64,000 nt of DNA, taken from assembly GCF_035989245.1 (NCBI RefSeq), contig NZ_JAYMFF010000004.1, forward strand, positions 6,178-70,177. Direction: 5' to 3'. Positions 55,743 to 63,975 of the stretch are shown piece by piece (the stretch's first letter is position 1; every line of letters starts with the position of its first letter). The stretch comes from Adlercreutzia wanghongyangiae. GTDB lineage: Bacteria > Actinomycetota > Coriobacteriia > Coriobacteriales > Eggerthellaceae. The notes under the pieces were generated by a model that worked only from the letters and a program-made list of their open reading frames with translations, was not told the DNA's origin and did not search any database. Position numbers and translations under genes: made by a program.

Positions 55743-58037
55743 CTACGCCTGCTTGGAAGCGATGGCGGCCAGCACCTTGTCGGGCGTGAAGGGCTGCTGG
55801 TTCACCCAAGCGCCGATGGCATTCTGGATAGCCAGACCCACCAGGCCCGCATTGGTATGGGCATGGGCCACGCCAGTGGACCCGTAGGCGCCGCCGCCCA
55901 TGCGCGTCTCGACGGGCACTCCCTCGATGGCGGGCTGGTCGAGGGCCGTGGGCACCTTGTAGTCGTACATGTTGCCGTTCAATAGCACACCGGTGTTCTC
56001 GTCCCAGATGAGCTCCTCGCGCAGCGCACGCCCCTCGGCCATGGTGAGCGCCATCTCGATCTGGCCCAAGGCCGAGGCCGGGCGGATGACCTTGCCGAAG
56101 TCGTGGGCCGACACGTAGTCGGTGATCTCCACGAGACCGGTCTCGGGGTCGACGGCCACCTCGCAGAAGTCCACGTTCATGGTGCGCACCACATCGGACT
56201 GGAAGGGAACCTCCGGCTTGCCGCAATACCCCACGGCCAGCTGGCCGATACCCACGATGGGCATCTGCTGGGAGGGGTCGGCCTTCAGCGTGATCATGGA
56301 GTCCACCAGATCCACCTCGTCGGCCGTCACGCCGAACAGCGCCGCGCCCGTGGCGAGAATCTGCTGCTTCAGCTGCACGGCCGCCTCCTTGGCCGCCCAG
56401 GTGCAGGTGCTGCCGCGGTCGGCCGCGTCGCCCTGCTGCCAGTTGTTGTAGTTGGGCGCGTAGTAGACGATGACGTCTTCCAGCTTCATGCCCATCTCCT
56501 CGGCGATGACCAGCTGCACCGCATCGGGCCAGTAGGTGCCGATGAGGGCCTCGGCGTAGGGCATGTAGATCTTGCCGTCCACGCCCATGCGCAAATTGAT
56601 GTTGTAGGAGATCATGCCCCAGGTCATCGACCAGCAGGCACGGGCCGCCACACCGTGCAGGCGTCCGTCCTCCAGCGTCTTCTCGCCGGCCTTGTGCCAT
56701 TTCCCGTCCCAATCAAACGCCTTCTTGCCAGCGTCCATGCAGGCAGAGAGCGAGGGGTCGGTCACCGAGACGTTCTTCATGATGACGTCGGTGATGGGCA
56801 TATCCAAAGCGTCGGCGATATGGGCGAAGGCCAGATTCACCGGCTCCCACATGTCCTTGCCCGGGTCGGCCGTGGTGCAGGCGCCGTTGGTGACGTAGTA
56901 GGCCATCTCGGAGTAGATGTTGGGGCACGTGGTGGACTTGAAGGCCTGGGCATTAGGCGGCAGCACCAAGTGCCCGTGAGTCTTGTCGCCGTAGCCGCCG
57001 CGGGCACCGGACTGGTGCACGTTCTTCGACTGTACCGCATGCAGGGTGCCATCGTTGTTGTAGCCGATGCGGGCGGTGATGTAGGTCTGGGGCACCGCGG
57101 CGTCGAAGGCCTGGCGGCGGGTGCTCACGAAACGCACGGGGGTGCCGCCGAGGCGCTTGGAGAGCACCGGGGCCAGAAGCGCGCCGCGCTTCTCCACGAA
57201 GTCGCAGTAGCGCGAGGCCATGTACGGCGAGAGAGCACGCACCTTGTCCGCATAGGTGCCCATGCCCATGAACGCGGACACGGCCGGCCCGTTGTTCGGG
57301 AAGTGGGCGTGGTTGGTCACGTAGCACATCTTCTCGCCGTCGGGGTTGCCCCACGGGTCGTTGTCCCAGTAGCTGAAGTAGGCCGGCGGCATGGAGCGGA
57401 ACTGGCTCCACATGGGGCGCCCGTACTCGATGACCTCCACATGGTCGGATTCGGCCAGGCCCTTCTCCACATTGCCGATCTCCCATTCGACCGGCGCCCC
57501 GAAGGTGTTGCCGGTCATGTTGGAGTCGGGGTTCATCTCGGGGCGCAGGATGGGCGCGCCGGGCTTGGCGGCCTCGCGGCAGTCGGTGATGAAGGGCAAA
57601 GCCTCCCATTCCACGGCCACAGCATCGAGCGCCCGCTTGCAGGCCTCCTCGTTGTCGGCCACCACGACCACGCCCACCTCGTCGCCCTCGAACTCGGCCT
57701 CATCGCCCAAAAGCGGGCTCTCTCCAAAGGCGAAGTAGGCCGGCTTGTACTTAGGCATGGAGGCGATTTCCTCGTCCTCGTAGGTGAGCACGAGGTGCAC
57801 GCCGGGCACCTTCTCCGCCTCGGAAATGTCGAGGCTCTTGATCTTCGCATGGCCGTAGGGGGAATGCAGGGCCATGGCCGTGAGTGTGCCGGGCATCCAG
57901 ATATCAGTGGGATACATCGCCGCACCCGAGATCATGTCCCAGGACTGGCGGCCGGGATGGTCCCAGGTACCGACGTACTTGAATTCGGTGCGGTCGTCGT
58001 TCACGCCCGACAGGATGGATTCGCAGGCAGCACCCAT
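55743..58037 (-). CDS. Molybdopterin subunit of an exported xanthine-dehydrogenase-family enzyme
   Basis: 764 residues. The aldehyde-oxidase/xanthine-dehydrogenase hammerhead domain (MPGTLTAMALHSPYGHAKIKSLDISEAEKVPGVHLVLT, EGDEVGVVVVADNEEACKRALDAVAVEWE) is clear. The molybdopterin-binding part follows but is divergent: the usual GGGFGxK is not seen (YMASRYCDFVEKRG stands there), and the C-terminal GxGE motif reads G714-G-G-A-Y-G-S-T-G. No signal peptide. The ATG shares one base with the small-subunit stop (TAATG). The substrate is unknown; the divergence argues against a plain xanthine dehydrogenase. Confidence 0.88.
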   Translation of the reverse strand: MGAACESILSGVNDDRTEFKYVGTWDHPGRQSWDMISGAAMYPTDIWMPGTLTAMALHSPYGHAKIKSLDISEAEKVPGVHLVLTYEDEEIASMPKYKPAYFAFGESPLLGDEAEFEGDEVGVVVVADNEEACKRALDAVAVEWEALPFITDCREAAKPGAPILRPEMNPDSNMTGNTFGAPVEWEIGNVEKGLAESDHVEVIEYGRPMWSQFRSMPPAYFSYWDNDPWGNPDGEKMCYVTNHAHFPNNGPAVSAFMGMGTYADKVRALSPYMASRYCDFVEKRGALLAPVLSKRLGGTPVRFVSTRRQAFDAAVPQTYITARIGYNNDGTLHAVQSKNVHQSGARGGYGDKTHGHLVLPPNAQAFKSTTCPNIYSEMAYYVTNGACTTADPGKDMWEPVNLAFAHIADALDMPITDVIMKNVSVTDPSLSACMDAGKKAFDWDGKWHKAGEKTLEDGRLHGVAARACWSMTWGMISYNINLRMGVDGKIYMPYAEALIGTYWPDAVQLVIAEEMGMKLEDVIVYYAPNYNNWQQGDAADRGSTCTWAAKEAAVQLKQQILATGAALFGVTADEVDLVDSMITLKADPSQQMPIVGIGQLAVGYCGKPEVPFQSDVVRTMNVDFCEVAVDPETGLVEITDYVSAHDFGKVIRPASALGQIEMALTMAEGRALREELIWDENTGVLLNGNMYDYKVPTALDQPAIEGVPVETRMGGGAYGSTGVAHAHTNAGLVGLAIQNAIGAWVNQQPFTPDKVLAAIASKQA

Positions 58038-58756
58038 TAGTTGCCTCCCTTCATGGCAGCGGCGGCCTCCTGGATGGCCTGCACATGGCGGCTGTAGGTG
58101 CCGCAACGGCAGATGTTGCCGGCCAGCTCCTCGCGGATCTGCTCGGCCGTCGGCTCGCCGTACTTCTCGATGATGTACTTGGCCACGGTGAACTGGCCCG
58201 GGGTACAGTAACCGCACTGGGCCGCGTCGTGCTTGGCATAGGCCTCCACCAGCGGGCGATACCGCTCGTCGGCCGCGATGCCCTCGGAGGTCTCGATGGC
58301 ACGCCCCTCGCACTGGACGGCGAGCATCGTGCAGGCCAGCGCCGGCGTGCCGTCCACGAGCACGGTGCAGCTGCCGCAGCCGCCGCGGTCGCACATCTCC
58401 TTGGTGCCGCCGTGCAGGTCGGTGGCGCGCAGGAGGGTCTCGCGCAGGGTCCACTGGGGCTCCACCTGCACCTTGATCTCGTTGCCGTTGATGTTCAGAA
58501 CGGCGCATTGGGGAATGCCGCAGGTGGCATCGGGATGCGCCTCCTCGAAATGCTTGACCAGGGCATCGTAGTCCGTGGTCTTACTCCCGCACACCGGGCA
58601 GGTGTAGACGAAGTCCGTGACGGTCACGGTCTCGGCCACGGCCTCCTCCGGCACGCCGAGCACGCTGCCGATGCCCAGACCGGCCACGCCGGCCGCCAGG
58701 CCCGCGATGCCGCCGACCTTGAAGAAGTCGCGACGGGACACATCGCTCATCGTCAT
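58037..58756 (-). CDS. Tat-exported two-[2Fe-2S] subunit with C2H2-finger-like insert
   Basis: 239 residues. Twin-arginine signal S-R8-R9-D-F-F-K, then a segment C53-x2-C56-x12-H69-x4-H74 with the spacing and core (F70, preceding L66) of a C2H2 zinc finger. The plant-type [2Fe-2S] cluster ligands are C122, C127, C130, C142; the second cluster ligands are C181, C184, C216, C218. This subunit passes electrons from molybdenum to FAD or out. As the only Tat signal among the three subunits, it should pull the folded complex through the membrane. The ATG has AAGGAGG at 6 bases. First gene of the operon. Confidence 0.92.
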   Translation of the reverse strand: MTMSDVSRRDFFKVGGIAGLAAGVAGLGIGSVLGVPEEAVAETVTVTDFVYTCPVCGSKTTDYDALVKHFEEAHPDATCGIPQCAVLNINGNEIKVQVEPQWTLRETLLRATDLHGGTKEMCDRGGCGSCTVLVDGTPALACTMLAVQCEGRAIETSEGIAADERYRPLVEAYAKHDAAQCGYCTPGQFTVAKYIIEKYGEPTAEQIREELAGNICRCGTYSRHVQAIQEAAAAMKGGN

Positions 58757-58818
58757 CCTTCTCCTCCTTCTCTTCAGCTGTCGTTATTGACATGCCTAGA
58801 ATAAGGAGGAGGGGGCTA

Positions 58819-58844
58819 GGCCGCATTACGCAAAGGGGGTATAC
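58819..58844 (-). promoter_or_regulatory. Candidate operator upstream of the molybdoenzyme operon
   Basis: Plus-strand GGCCGCATTACGCAAAGGGG followed by GTATAC, 63-88 bases upstream of the operon ATG. The same motif occurs at 63951-63975 before the mobA-like gene. It continues into overlapping ACCCC/GGGGT palindromes (58840-58863). Confidence 0.5.
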
Positions 58845-58937
58845 CCCGGGGTATTTTTGGGGTAAGCGCCCCGCTCCGCCGGTTCCAACCGGGAAATCGA
58901 GGCGCACAACGGAAAGCGGCGCACAAAGGACGATGTC

Positions 58938-61568
58938 CTACAGCACACCCTCGTCGCGCAGGAGGGCCACAGCCTGCATCTTGGAATGCACGCCCAGCTT
59001 GGAATAGATGTTGCCCAAATGCTTCTTCACCGTCTCGCGGGACACCACCAGCCGCTCGGCCGCCTGGGCCACCGTAGCGCCGTCGGCCATCACGGCCATA
59101 ATCTCGCGCTCGCGCTCGGTCAGGGCATCGGACGGCCCGGAGGCGGGGACGGCGGAATCCTCGACGAGCCGCACGAGCGCGGCATCGGCGGCTTTGCGGG
59201 CAGCATCCCCCTCGGCCTGGCGCAGCACCGGAGCGAGCACGATCAGCTCCTCGGCGTTTTCCCGAATGATCGCGACGAAGCCCGCGCGGGTGGCGATGTC
59301 GAAGGCCTCGCGTATAAGATCCGTCGCCGCCCGGGTGCGTCCGGCCTGGAACGCGAGCAGGGAGGCGAGAACGCGGGCGGCGGTGCAGAGGACGACGTCT
59401 TCGCGGGGCGTCGCGCGCACGATATCCGCCACCGCATCCGCGACATCGTAGTCGCCGGAGCAGTACCCCAGAGCGGCGGCAAGCAGGGCGAGGCGCGGCT
59501 CGGGCGCGCGGGCATCGCGCGGCCCCGCGCCGCGATTGCCCGCAAGCCACAGCCTGATCAGGGGAAGCGAGGGCAGCGCCGTCGATACGGCAAGGGCATC
59601 CTCGGCCATGGCACCGGCCAGCAGCGATCGGGCCTTCGCGCCCTCGCCCAGCGCCATCAGCCGATTCGCCTCGATAACATCCATGGACACCGCCAGCGAG
59701 GGGACGCGCGAGGCGGCTGCGAGCCGACGGTAGGCGCCGAGCTCCGCGGTGAAGCGGGCATCATCCCCCTCCCGATGCGCCACGACCGCCCGCGCCCAGT
59801 GGGCATGGGCGAGCATCGGCTTGCGTTCCCGATCGCCCTTGTCGTAAAGGACCAGGGCCTGGTGGGCGAACTTGTCGGCCTCGGCGTTCTGCCCCAGCAC
59901 GGCCGCGAGCACGGCGAGGTTCCCCAAGGCCGAGCAGATGAGGTTCGCGTTGCCCGTCAGCCGCTGGGCCTCCAGGGCTTCGGCGAAGCAGCGCTTCGAC
60001 TCCACCGGATCGACGTACTGCAGCGACGACGCGGTCAGCTGCAGCATCATGCCGCGGAGATAGTGCTCCTCGGCGGGAAGGAACCGCAGGGCCCTCTCCG
60101 CGAAATCGCGGCAGGCATCCCACTGGCCCTGGAACACGGCGAGGAAGGCCTTCTGCACCATGCAGAAGGCGAAGAGGAAATCGTCGCCGTCCTTCAGGCG
60201 CAGCATCGCCTTGTGGATGAGCCCGTTGGCCTCCAAGGGGCCCTTGACGAGCGCCGTGGGAAGCGCCGCCGCCGCGCACACGAACGGATGAGCCTCCAGG
60301 ACATCCGGCGGAAGCGTCATGGCCCAGCGCAGCACCGTCTCGTTGTCGTCGTTCATGTACCGCGACTTCCACCGCGCGGCGATGATGCCGCAGATGGCAT
60401 CCCAGTCGCGCATCCAGTAGGAAAGCGTGACCGCCGCATCGTCATAGCCCTCGGCGAGGTACCAGTCGCGTGCCCGCTGCGCCATCGCGGCGCGCTCAGG
60501 CTCGGGCAGCCGCTTGAATCGCTCCTGAAGGACCTCGAGCAGCATGGCATGGTACCGAAACCAATCGGAACGGCCCTCGCGGGGAAGTCGCTGGACGAAC
60601 AGGCCGCTCGCCGCCATCTCGTCGATGAGGCGGCGCACCCCGTCGGCTGACTCCCCGGTGATGGCAGCCGCCAGATCGGCATCGAAGCTGTCGACCACGC
60701 TCGTATTCACCATGAAGTCAAGGAGATCGGCGTCGACGGAGGACACAACCTCTTCCAGCAGGTACTCCCCCACATTCTCCCGCGCCCGCTCTATGGCCTG
60801 CTCTGCCGCGGCAACGCCCGCCCCCTCGCAGCACATGGCGAGCAGGCGGCTCGCGGCGGGCCATCCCCCCGTCGTCTCGCGCATGCGCGCCAGAGCAGCC
60901 TCGTCGAGATGGGCTCCGCCCGAAGAGAACAGCTCCGATTCCTCGTCGGCGGTAAAGCGCAGCAGCGATTCGCCGATCTCGAGCAGCTTCCCCTGCATGC
61001 GCAGCTTCGCCAGGGGAATGCGCAGGGGCATGCGGGATGTGGCCACCACGTGGATGTTCGGCGGCAGATGCCGTATGAAGTAGGACAGGGAATCGCCGCT
61101 GGTCAGCGACCCCTGCACGGCGTGGATATCCTCCAGCACGACGGCAAGATCGCCCTCGTGGGCCGCCAACGCGACAATGAGCTCGGCCAAGGCCGCATGG
61201 GAAGCCGCCTGGTCGGCCCAGGGAACATCGAGGAAGTTGTCGGGAATGCCCAGATCGCCGGCAACCGAGAGGACCGCCGAGCAGACAACGGCCCAGAAGC
61301 GCGCCGGATCGGCATCGTCCTCGTCCAGCGAGCACCATGCTACAGCCAGGGGCGTCTCGGCGACCCATTGCGCCACGGCCGTAGTCTTGCCGAACCCCGC
61401 CGGGGCAACGACCGTCGTCAGAGCCGCGCCGGCAACCCCCTCAAGCGCATCGGCCACTGCGACGCGACGCACCGTGCCTCCGGCCACGCCGGGACAGGCT
61501 ATCTTCGAAGGCAGCATCACCAGACGCGGCGGCCTCGACGCAGCCGCGCCGTCCTTTTCCAAGCCCAT
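58938..61568 (-). CDS. MalT-like LuxR-family ATPase regulator
   Basis: 876 residues. An N-terminal STAND ATPase has Walker A APAGFGKTT (about 55-63) and a Walker-B-like LAVVLEDIHAV. A long helical, TPR-type sensor region (about 380-770) and a C-terminal LuxR domain (LTEREREIMAVMADGATVAQ, RETVKKHLGNIYSKLGV) follow. Proteins of this type bind an inducer in the sensor region and activate nearby operons. It lies directly upstream of the molybdoenzyme operon on the same strand and downstream of the cofactor genes, so it is the natural regulator of both. Confidence 0.92.
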   Translation of the reverse strand: MGLEKDGAAASRPPRLVMLPSKIACPGVAGGTVRRVAVADALEGVAGAALTTVVAPAGFGKTTAVAQWVAETPLAVAWCSLDEDDADPARFWAVVCSAVLSVAGDLGIPDNFLDVPWADQAASHAALAELIVALAAHEGDLAVVLEDIHAVQGSLTSGDSLSYFIRHLPPNIHVVATSRMPLRIPLAKLRMQGKLLEIGESLLRFTADEESELFSSGGAHLDEAALARMRETTGGWPAASRLLAMCCEGAGVAAAEQAIERARENVGEYLLEEVVSSVDADLLDFMVNTSVVDSFDADLAAAITGESADGVRRLIDEMAASGLFVQRLPREGRSDWFRYHAMLLEVLQERFKRLPEPERAAMAQRARDWYLAEGYDDAAVTLSYWMRDWDAICGIIAARWKSRYMNDDNETVLRWAMTLPPDVLEAHPFVCAAAALPTALVKGPLEANGLIHKAMLRLKDGDDFLFAFCMVQKAFLAVFQGQWDACRDFAERALRFLPAEEHYLRGMMLQLTASSLQYVDPVESKRCFAEALEAQRLTGNANLICSALGNLAVLAAVLGQNAEADKFAHQALVLYDKGDRERKPMLAHAHWARAVVAHREGDDARFTAELGAYRRLAAASRVPSLAVSMDVIEANRLMALGEGAKARSLLAGAMAEDALAVSTALPSLPLIRLWLAGNRGAGPRDARAPEPRLALLAAALGYCSGDYDVADAVADIVRATPREDVVLCTAARVLASLLAFQAGRTRAATDLIREAFDIATRAGFVAIIRENAEELIVLAPVLRQAEGDAARKAADAALVRLVEDSAVPASGPSDALTEREREIMAVMADGATVAQAAERLVVSRETVKKHLGNIYSKLGVHSKMQAVALLRDEGVL

Positions 61569-61619
61569 ACCGCTCCTCCCCTTCGACTCCGGACCCTCGG
61601 CCGATGTCTTTTCCCGTGC

Positions 61620-62033
61620 CTAGTGTACCCCGTCGGCAAGCGCGCGGGCAAGGGCGCGCAGGGGAAGTTCCACGCATCCCTTGCGCGTACGGCCCACGGA
61701 AAGCCCGTCGAGCCATCGGCACAGATCGTCGAAGGTGATGGACGCGGCCTGGCTCGCCGTCATGCCCTCCACCTGCTCCATAAGCGCATCGGCTGCGGCC
61801 AGGCAGAGCGTGCACGCGTAGCCGTCGAAGCGGGCCCGCTCGACAACCTGCTCGCCCGCCACATCGGCCGAGCAAACAAGACGCACCTCTATCTCGTCCC
61901 CGCAGAAGGGATTCTCGCCGCGTGCTGAGAGAATGCGCTCGTCCTCCCGCGCAAAGGCTATATCATCGAAGCCGCGATGGGCCGCGCTCCGGCTCCGCTC
62001 CTCGATGATGGCGCTGTCGATGGTCGTCGGCAT
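61620..62033 (-). CDS. SufU/IscU-like scaffold protein
   Basis: 137 residues. It keeps three conserved cysteines in place: NPFCGDEIEVRL, GYACTLCLAAADAL and GCVELPLRAL. The usual G-x-G-C-A-I-S/A motif reads G-Y-A-C-T-L-C, with one more cysteine. SufU proteins accept sulfur from SufS-type desulfurases. The ATG at 62033 shares one base with the desulfurase stop and has GGAGG at 8 bases; an ATG at 62057 is less well placed. The partner desulfurase is immediately upstream. Confidence 0.82.
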   Translation of the reverse strand: MPTTIDSAIIEERSRSAAHRGFDDIAFAREDERILSARGENPFCGDEIEVRLVCSADVAGEQVVERARFDGYACTLCLAAADALMEQVEGMTASQAASITFDDLCRWLDGLSVGRTRKGCVELPLRALARALADGVH

Positions 62034-63271
62034 CAGCATGTCCTCCTCTTCTCGCATCGTTCCTCCACAGCCGCCACGAGCGCGTCCACGTCGTCGTCTG
62101 CGCTGTAGCCGCCAAAGCTCGCCCGCAGCGAGGCCTTGAGGCCCAGCGCCCGGTGCAGGGGCTTCGCACAGTGGTGACCGGCGCGCACCATGACGCCGGC
62201 ATTGCTCAGATGCTGGGAAACATCGTGAGGATGCACGCCGTCCACAGTGAACGAGACGAGGGACTCGAAGGCCCTGCCCGGCTCGTCACCGATCACGCGC
62301 ACCCCCGGAATGGACGCCAGGCGATGCCGCGCCGCTTCGGCCAAAACGGACACGTGTGCCGCCAAAGTGTCGAGCCCCGCCGCCTCCAGCAGATCGATGG
62401 CCACAGGCCACACGGCTGCGGCGGCGACAGGCGGCGTACCCGCCTCGAAGCCGGCCGGGCCCGCAAGGGGCGCGTAGCCATCGTCGTCGACCCGCGCCGC
62501 CATGCCGCCGCCCCCGACGAGGGGAGAAAGCTCGCCGATGGCGCGCTCGGAGCACACCAGGGCGCCCACACCCGCAAGGCCGCCCATCTTATGAGCCGAG
62601 CAGCCGTAGAAATCGAAGGGGGTGTCGGAGAGATCCACGGGGATATGGGCCGCCGCCTGGGCTCCATCGAGAACGATGAGGGCGCCGCACGAGCGCGCCT
62701 CGTTCAGAATCGTCGCCAGAGCGGGCTGGGCGAATCCCAGCACGTTGGAGCGGTGGCACAGCGCCACGGCCTTAGGACTTCGCTCGGCGATGCGGTACCA
62801 GGTCGAAAGGTCGAGCAGCCCATCTGCGCCGACGGGAATCCACGCCACCTCCACGCCCCGCTCCTCTGCGAGCATCTGCCAGGGCACAATGTTGGAATGA
62901 TGGTTGTCCGCGGCCACGGCTACGATATCGCCCGCGCGAAGATGCCTCCGACCCCAGCCCAGGGCCGCCAGGTTCAGGGACTCGGTAGCGCCGTGGGTGA
63001 GCACGACCGCCTCGGGCGACGACGCGCCAAAAAACGATGCCAGGCGCTCGCGGGCGCACTCATAGGCATCGGTGGCCTCCTCGGCCAGAAGGTGCGCACC
63101 CCGGTGGATGTTGGCGCAGCTGGTATGCAGAAACGCCGCGTGGGCGTCGGTGACGGTAGCGGACACGAGGGCGGTGGCGGCGCTGTCCAGATAGACGAGC
63201 CGATGCGCGCCGTCTGCGCCCACTTTCCGCTCAAGGATGGGATAGCGGCCCCGGTCGAGCGGGGTTTTCAT
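62033..63271 (-). CDS. SufS-like cysteine desulfurase
   Basis: 412 residues. This PLP enzyme takes sulfur from cysteine. The PLP lysine is in CSAHKMGG, the PLP aspartate in LIVLDGAQAAAHIP, and the persulfide cysteine in RAGHHCAKPLHRALG. The sulfur can feed Fe-S clusters through the SufU-like partner or sulfurate molybdenum cofactor for XdhC. The location in a molybdoenzyme locus favours a dedicated role. The start is ATG 63271; a GTG at 63283 has a better ribosome site (GGAGGGG) and is an alternative. Confidence 0.9.
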   Translation of the reverse strand: MKTPLDRGRYPILERKVGADGAHRLVYLDSAATALVSATVTDAHAAFLHTSCANIHRGAHLLAEEATDAYECARERLASFFGASSPEAVVLTHGATESLNLAALGWGRRHLRAGDIVAVAADNHHSNIVPWQMLAEERGVEVAWIPVGADGLLDLSTWYRIAERSPKAVALCHRSNVLGFAQPALATILNEARSCGALIVLDGAQAAAHIPVDLSDTPFDFYGCSAHKMGGLAGVGALVCSERAIGELSPLVGGGGMAARVDDDGYAPLAGPAGFEAGTPPVAAAAVWPVAIDLLEAAGLDTLAAHVSVLAEAARHRLASIPGVRVIGDEPGRAFESLVSFTVDGVHPHDVSQHLSNAGVMVRAGHHCAKPLHRALGLKASLRASFGGYSADDDVDALVAAVEERCEKRRTC

Positions 63272-63275
63272 CGCG

Positions 63276-63902
63276 TCAGCCACGGAGCACCAGCCCCTCC
63301 ACCCGTGCAAGATCAGCCGGCGTGTCCACGTCCTCGAACAGATACGGCTCGTCGAAATGCACCTGCCGCGCGGCAATGTCGCGGCGCGAGCGAAACAGAA
63401 CCCGGGCGCCCTCGTCGCCCTTAAGGGAGAGGAGGTCCTCGAAGACCACCCGGTCGAACAGGCACGGGTTCCCGCGATGACGGTCGTTGGCGGACAGATA
63501 GGCCTGGGCATGCCCGCGGCCGTATTCCGCCATCAAGGCATTCAAGTGCCCGGTACGCACGAAAGGCTGATCGGCCACGAGCAGCACGACCGCCGTGCAG
63601 GAGCGTCCTTGCGCATGGCGTACCGCCGCGCGCACCGAGGACGCCTGCCCCTCGCACCACCGTCGGTTCCTCACCACGGCAACATCGCCGCCGTCGGGCC
63701 GCTTGCCCACATGAGCGACCAAGGCATCATGATAGGCACCCGTCACAAGGCACACCTCGTCGGCAGCGCAGTCCAGTGCTGCGTCCAGGGCCCGGTCGAC
63801 CAAGGTCGAACGGGCGAACGCGGCCAGAAGCTTCGGCGCGCCCATGCGCCGGGACGCTCCGCCGGCGAGCACGGCCACGCAGATCTTGGGGGGCACTTCC
63901 AT
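63276..63902 (-). CDS. MobA/MocA-like molybdenum cofactor nucleotidyltransferase
   Basis: 208 residues. The nucleotide-binding N-terminus is VAVLAGGASRRMGAPKLLAAF, with the metal-binding VVLLVADQPFV and the RGNPCLFDR block. MocA links CMP to molybdopterin, giving the dinucleotide cofactor used by bacterial xanthine-dehydrogenase-family enzymes; MobA adds GMP. The context with XdhC favours MocA. The ATG at 63902 has GAGGAG at 8 bases. Overlaps the desulfurase start region. Confidence 0.87.
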   Translation of the reverse strand: MEVPPKICVAVLAGGASRRMGAPKLLAAFARSTLVDRALDAALDCAADEVCLVTGAYHDALVAHVGKRPDGGDVAVVRNRRWCEGQASSVRAAVRHAQGRSCTAVVLLVADQPFVRTGHLNALMAEYGRGHAQAYLSANDRHRGNPCLFDRVVFEDLLSLKGDEGARVLFRSRRDIAARQVHFDEPYLFEDVDTPADLARVEGLVLRG

Positions 63903-63950
63903 GGAACAGACTCCTCTCAGCACACGAAGAGTCTATCTGGTGCCCCCCAT

Positions 63951-63975
63951 GGCCGCATTCCCCAAAAGGGGTATC
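63951..63975 (-). promoter_or_regulatory. Candidate operator upstream of the mobA-like gene
   Basis: Plus-strand GGCCGCATTCCCCAAAAGGG then GTATC, 49-73 bases upstream of the ATG. It matches the site at 58819-58844 with about four mismatches over 24 bases. Confidence 0.5.
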
